This document shows positions 5,098 through 5,731 of a stretch of 5,731 nucleotides of DNA, one piece after another. Each line of letters opens with the position of its first letter. The stretch's first letter is position 1. The notes beneath the pieces were generated by a model, which worked only from the letters and a program-made list of their open reading frames with translations, did not search any database and was not told the origin of the DNA. The position numbers and the translations under genes are program-made. The DNA is from Planctomycetota bacterium (GTDB lineage: Bacteria > Planctomycetota > Phycisphaerae > Sedimentisphaerales > Anaerohalosphaeraceae): assembly GCA_003644215.1 (NCBI GenBank), contig QNBU01000080.1, forward strand, positions 1 to 5,731, read 5' to 3'.

Positions 5098-5731
5098 ATG
5101 CCGGAAGCAGCTTCGCTTGCACACATGTTGGCGCCGATTAGGTCGGCCGGTAAATCGAGCAGAGATGTCAAACCTGACAGCGTACCGCACAAATTGAGGT
5201 CGGAGAAAGCTGATTCCGCGGTAAAGAGCGACAATGGCTCAATACCGGAGCAATCGGTCCATGAAAAAGATCAGGGGCCAGATGATTTTAATAGGGTTCT
5301 GTCCCGGAAGATTGACGGGCAGGAAGAACAATTGCCTGATGAACATCCTCAGGGAAATACGGTTTTGGCGGAAACGGCAGAGTTGAACCTGACTCGGAAT
5401 ATGAGCCGTTCAGGCCCCGCCCAAGGAACTAATCTTCTTGAAAACACAGATGGGCAATGTACGCCTGAGCAGGCCGTTGCTGAAATAAATAGTCCGTTGA
5501 AAAACACTGGCGATATACAATTGGCCAAAAATACCGGTATCATGGGTGAAACAACGAATCCGGCAAGCCAAATGAAAGGGCAATCTTCCGAGCAGGCCCA
5601 GGGGGTACCTGCTCAATTGACAGTATCCGAAGAAAAACCGGTGTCTGCGAAAATCATCGCCGAGGCAGAACCGCCTGTTGATGGGAAGCAATTTCAGGGT
5701 CAAAAAGCGGTTATGACGGAAAATATGGATA
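5098..5731 (+). CDS. fliK: Putative flagellar hook-length control protein FliK, N-terminal 211 residues (3' part outside window)
   Basis: The reading frame is open from ATG 5098 to the last base without a stop and has its own ribosome site and sigma-54 promoter. FliK is an exported molecular ruler that sets hook length and, through its C-terminal domain, switches the export apparatus to filament substrates. The visible part is rich in Gln, Ser, Glu, Lys and Pro, has no Trp or Tyr, only two Phe (64 and 199) and one Cys (121), and no signal peptide or membrane segment, so it is probably disordered, as is usual for FliK N-terminal regions. A short segment DDFNRVLSRKI at 62-72 resembles the F..vL motif common near the start of FliK proteins. 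The conserved C-terminal domain, which would decide the matter, is outside the window. Alternatives are another secreted flagellar protein or an unknown low-complexity protein. The identification rests on composition, position opposite flgB and the shared promoter type. Confidence 0.68.
   Translation, partial: MPEAASLAHMLAPIRSAGKSSRDVKPDSVPHKLRSEKADSAVKSDNGSIPEQSVHEKDQGPDDFNRVLSRKIDGQEEQLPDEHPQGNTVLAETAELNLTRNMSRSGPAQGTNLLENTDGQCTPEQAVAEINSPLKNTGDIQLAKNTGIMGETTNPASQMKGQSSEQAQGVPAQLTVSEEKPVSAKIIAEAEPPVDGKQFQGQKAVMTENMD

Overview
The window is a bacterial flagellar locus with two divergent transcription units. Seven genes on the minus strand encode the proximal rod, MS ring, switch and export apparatus: flgB, flgC, fliE, fliF, fliG, fliH and the start of fliI, transcribed from about 4670 towards position 1. 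A plus-strand gene begins at 5098 and stays open to the window end. It encodes a low-complexity, disorder-prone protein that best fits the N-terminal part of the hook-length control protein FliK.

Layout: 1-315 is the 5' part of fliI; 321-875 fliH; 883-1905 fliG; 1909-3474 fliF; 3519-3833 fliE; 3852-4262 flgC; 4283-4639 flgB; 4640-5097 is an AT-rich divergent regulatory region; 5098-5731 is the 5' part of the putative fliK. Gaps inside the minus-strand operon are 3 to 44 bases, and the distal junctions fliF/fliG/fliH/fliI are the tightest (3-7 bases), which suggests translational coupling.

The most informative non-coding signal is a pair of exact matches to the sigma-54 (RpoN) promoter consensus TGGCAYRNNNNTTGCW. 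One points to flgB (minus strand, 4697-4682) and the other to the putative fliK (plus strand, 5022-5037). About 320 bases lie between them and contain several short repeated motifs at distances compatible with activator (enhancer) sites. I infer that both units are sigma-54 dependent and possibly share one activator.

Together the genes build the basal body: FliF forms the MS ring, FliG the rotor face on it, FliE/FlgB/FlgC the proximal rod, and FliH with FliI the export-ATPase complex. FliK would control hook length and the export specificity switch. The organism is a flagellated, RpoN-containing bacterium with balanced GC content. The FlgB/FlgC/FliE rod set and FliG/FliH divergence suggest something outside the well-studied enterics, possibly a Planctomycetes/PVC or delta-proteobacterial type lineage, but I cannot assign it from this sequence. 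I found no mobile element, CRISPR array, RNA gene or clearly new system.
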